From the NCBI GenBank assembly GCA_964633715.1, contig CAZWHQ010000008.1:41516-105515 (forward strand): a stretch of DNA of 64,000 bases. The letters are read 5' to 3'. The notes beneath the pieces are model-generated. The model was not told the origin of the DNA, did no database searches, and was given only the letters and a program-made list of their open reading frames with translations. Positions 62,727 to 64,000 of this stretch are shown here, in pieces. How positions within the stretch are numbered: position 1 is the first letter of the stretch; every line of letters starts with the position of its first letter. This DNA comes from JAUWVG01 sp964633715 (GTDB lineage: Bacteria > Acidobacteriota > Aminicenantia > Aminicenantales > Aminicenantaceae). Both the position numbers and the translations under genes were made by a program.

Positions 62727-62809
62727 GACAGACTCATCCACCTCTAAAACAGACTTCTCCTAAGGAGGAGAAATCAGTTGGAATTAAACTTTATGCGGTT
62801 AGGATATAA

Positions 62810-63115
62810 TTAGTAGCGTCTTCCGCCGCCTCCACCACCGAAACCACCACCACCACCGGGTCGGCGATTTTCTGTGCGGGGTCGGGCTTCATTAACTTTG
62901 ATTGCACGTCCCTTAAGATCTTTTTCATTCAATCCAGAAATGGCTGCTGTGCCTTCTTCTTTGTTAGGCATCTCTACGAAACCAAAACCACGTGATCGAC
63001 CAGAGAATTTATCTGTGATGATTTTTGCAGTTTCCACTTCACCAAAAGCGGCAAAGGCTTCGCGTAAGTCTTCCTCAGTGAGGTCCCAGGGCAAATTGCC
63101 CACATAGATATTCAT
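62810..63115 (-). CDS. RRM RNA-binding protein with Gly-rich tail
   Basis: 101 residues. One RRM: RNP2 is NIYVGNLPW at the N-terminus, RNP1 RGFGFVEM at ~43-50. The tail is Gly/Arg-rich (GGGGGFGGGGGGRRY). AAGGAG before ATG. Such bacterial proteins are often cold- or stress-induced RNA chaperones. Confidence 0.93.
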   Translation of the reverse strand: MNIYVGNLPWDLTEEDLREAFAAFGEVETAKIITDKFSGRSRGFGFVEMPNKEEGTAAISGLNEKDLKGRAIKVNEARPRTENRRPGGGGGFGGGGGGRRY

Positions 63116-63209
63116 AGTAACTCCTTAAAAAAAATAAACACCAAAAAAGGACACGGGGATGTCAGATAAAATCTGTTTTCCCCCATCCTTTCACCTAATA
63201 CAAAAAAAA

Positions 63210-63325
63210 CCCGGCAACGACCTACTCTCCCACTTGGCGCCCCAAGCAGTACCATCGGCACTAAAGGGCTTTACTTCCGTGTTCGGAATGGGAACGGGTG
63301 TTTCCCCTTTGTTATGGTTGCCGGG
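63210..63325 (-). rRNA. 5S ribosomal RNA
   Basis: About 116 nt on the minus strand. Terminal stem CCCGGCAAC/GTTGCCGGG, the CCGAACACGGAAGT block and GGTACTGC and GGAGAGTAGG tracts are typical. The stem is followed by a T run, so it may also serve as terminator. Lies ~60 nt after the 23S end. Confidence 0.93.
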
Positions 63326-63384
63326 AAGTTGTCTTATCATTATATTTAGTAAATGTCTTTCATTCGATTTTACCTTGAAGAAAC

Positions 63385-64000
<616 letters not shown>

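Overview
The window reads as chromosomal DNA of a Gram-negative (diderm) bacterium. It carries a TamA/TamB-type outer-membrane assembly pair, several lipoproteins with clear lipoboxes, an outer-membrane-like repeat protein ending in Phe, HslVU, and a 23S-5S rRNA end. The mix of a VPS10/sortilin-type propeller protein, PadR-linked MacB-like permeases, RDD-containing Ser/Thr kinases, D-aminoacylase and M3/M29-type peptidases fits an uncultured protein-fermenting lineage near Acidobacteriota/Aminicenantes. That placement is inference only; the partial 23S at the right end could settle it.

Layout. 1-11.9 kb is one long minus-strand run with very short gaps or overlaps: hslV, hslU, an FN3 lipoprotein, an FAH-family enzyme, a transaldolase-like aldolase, a three-subunit biotin-dependent acyl-CoA carboxylase, tamB and the start of tamA. 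12-28.9 kb is ordinary: glnS, a MinD-like ATPase with a J-like/HTH partner, a sortilin-like propeller protein, an M3 peptidase, a GT39-type transferase, a serC-aroB pair and acetyltransferases. 29-32 kb holds a D-aminoacylase plus M29-like aminopeptidase operon. 32-37.2 kb holds an N-terminally truncated ABC permease and then two tandem copies of a thioredoxin-fold/TPR lipoprotein gene. 37.2-52.4 kb is an accessory zone of small membrane and zinc-ribbon proteins, a large Ser/Thr kinase, and many broken genes and mobile-element relics (IS91-type transposase pieces, and a deleted group II intron fused into an AAA ATPase). 52.4-62.8 kb is ordinary again: a double-SIS sugar-phosphate protein with a sodium/solute symporter, PadR plus an ABC permease, lipid enzymes and a DUF1015 protein. 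62.8-64 kb carries an RRM protein and the 5S and 23S rRNA genes.

The strongest unusual signal is at 34.4-37.1 kb. Both duplicated genes, each 436 codons, have a single in-frame UGA at exactly codon 63. This is the position of the first catalytic Cys of the thioredoxin CxxC motif (U-G-S-C and U-G-G-C). Each has its own promoter, Shine-Dalgarno site and terminator, and a small stem-loop with a G-U loop at SECIS-like distance behind the UGA. I read them as tandem selenocysteine-containing periplasmic thioredoxin-like lipoproteins. Other genes here use UGA as a normal stop.

Dispersed non-coding repeats are also present. One family (B) has imperfect 24-bp terminal inverted repeats around a conserved core (29.0-29.2 kb and 12.04-12.23 kb, with end-only copies near 52.3 and 54.45 kb). 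A second family (A) forms long stem-loops (12.1 and 32.0 kb). At 12.1 kb an A element sits inside a B element.
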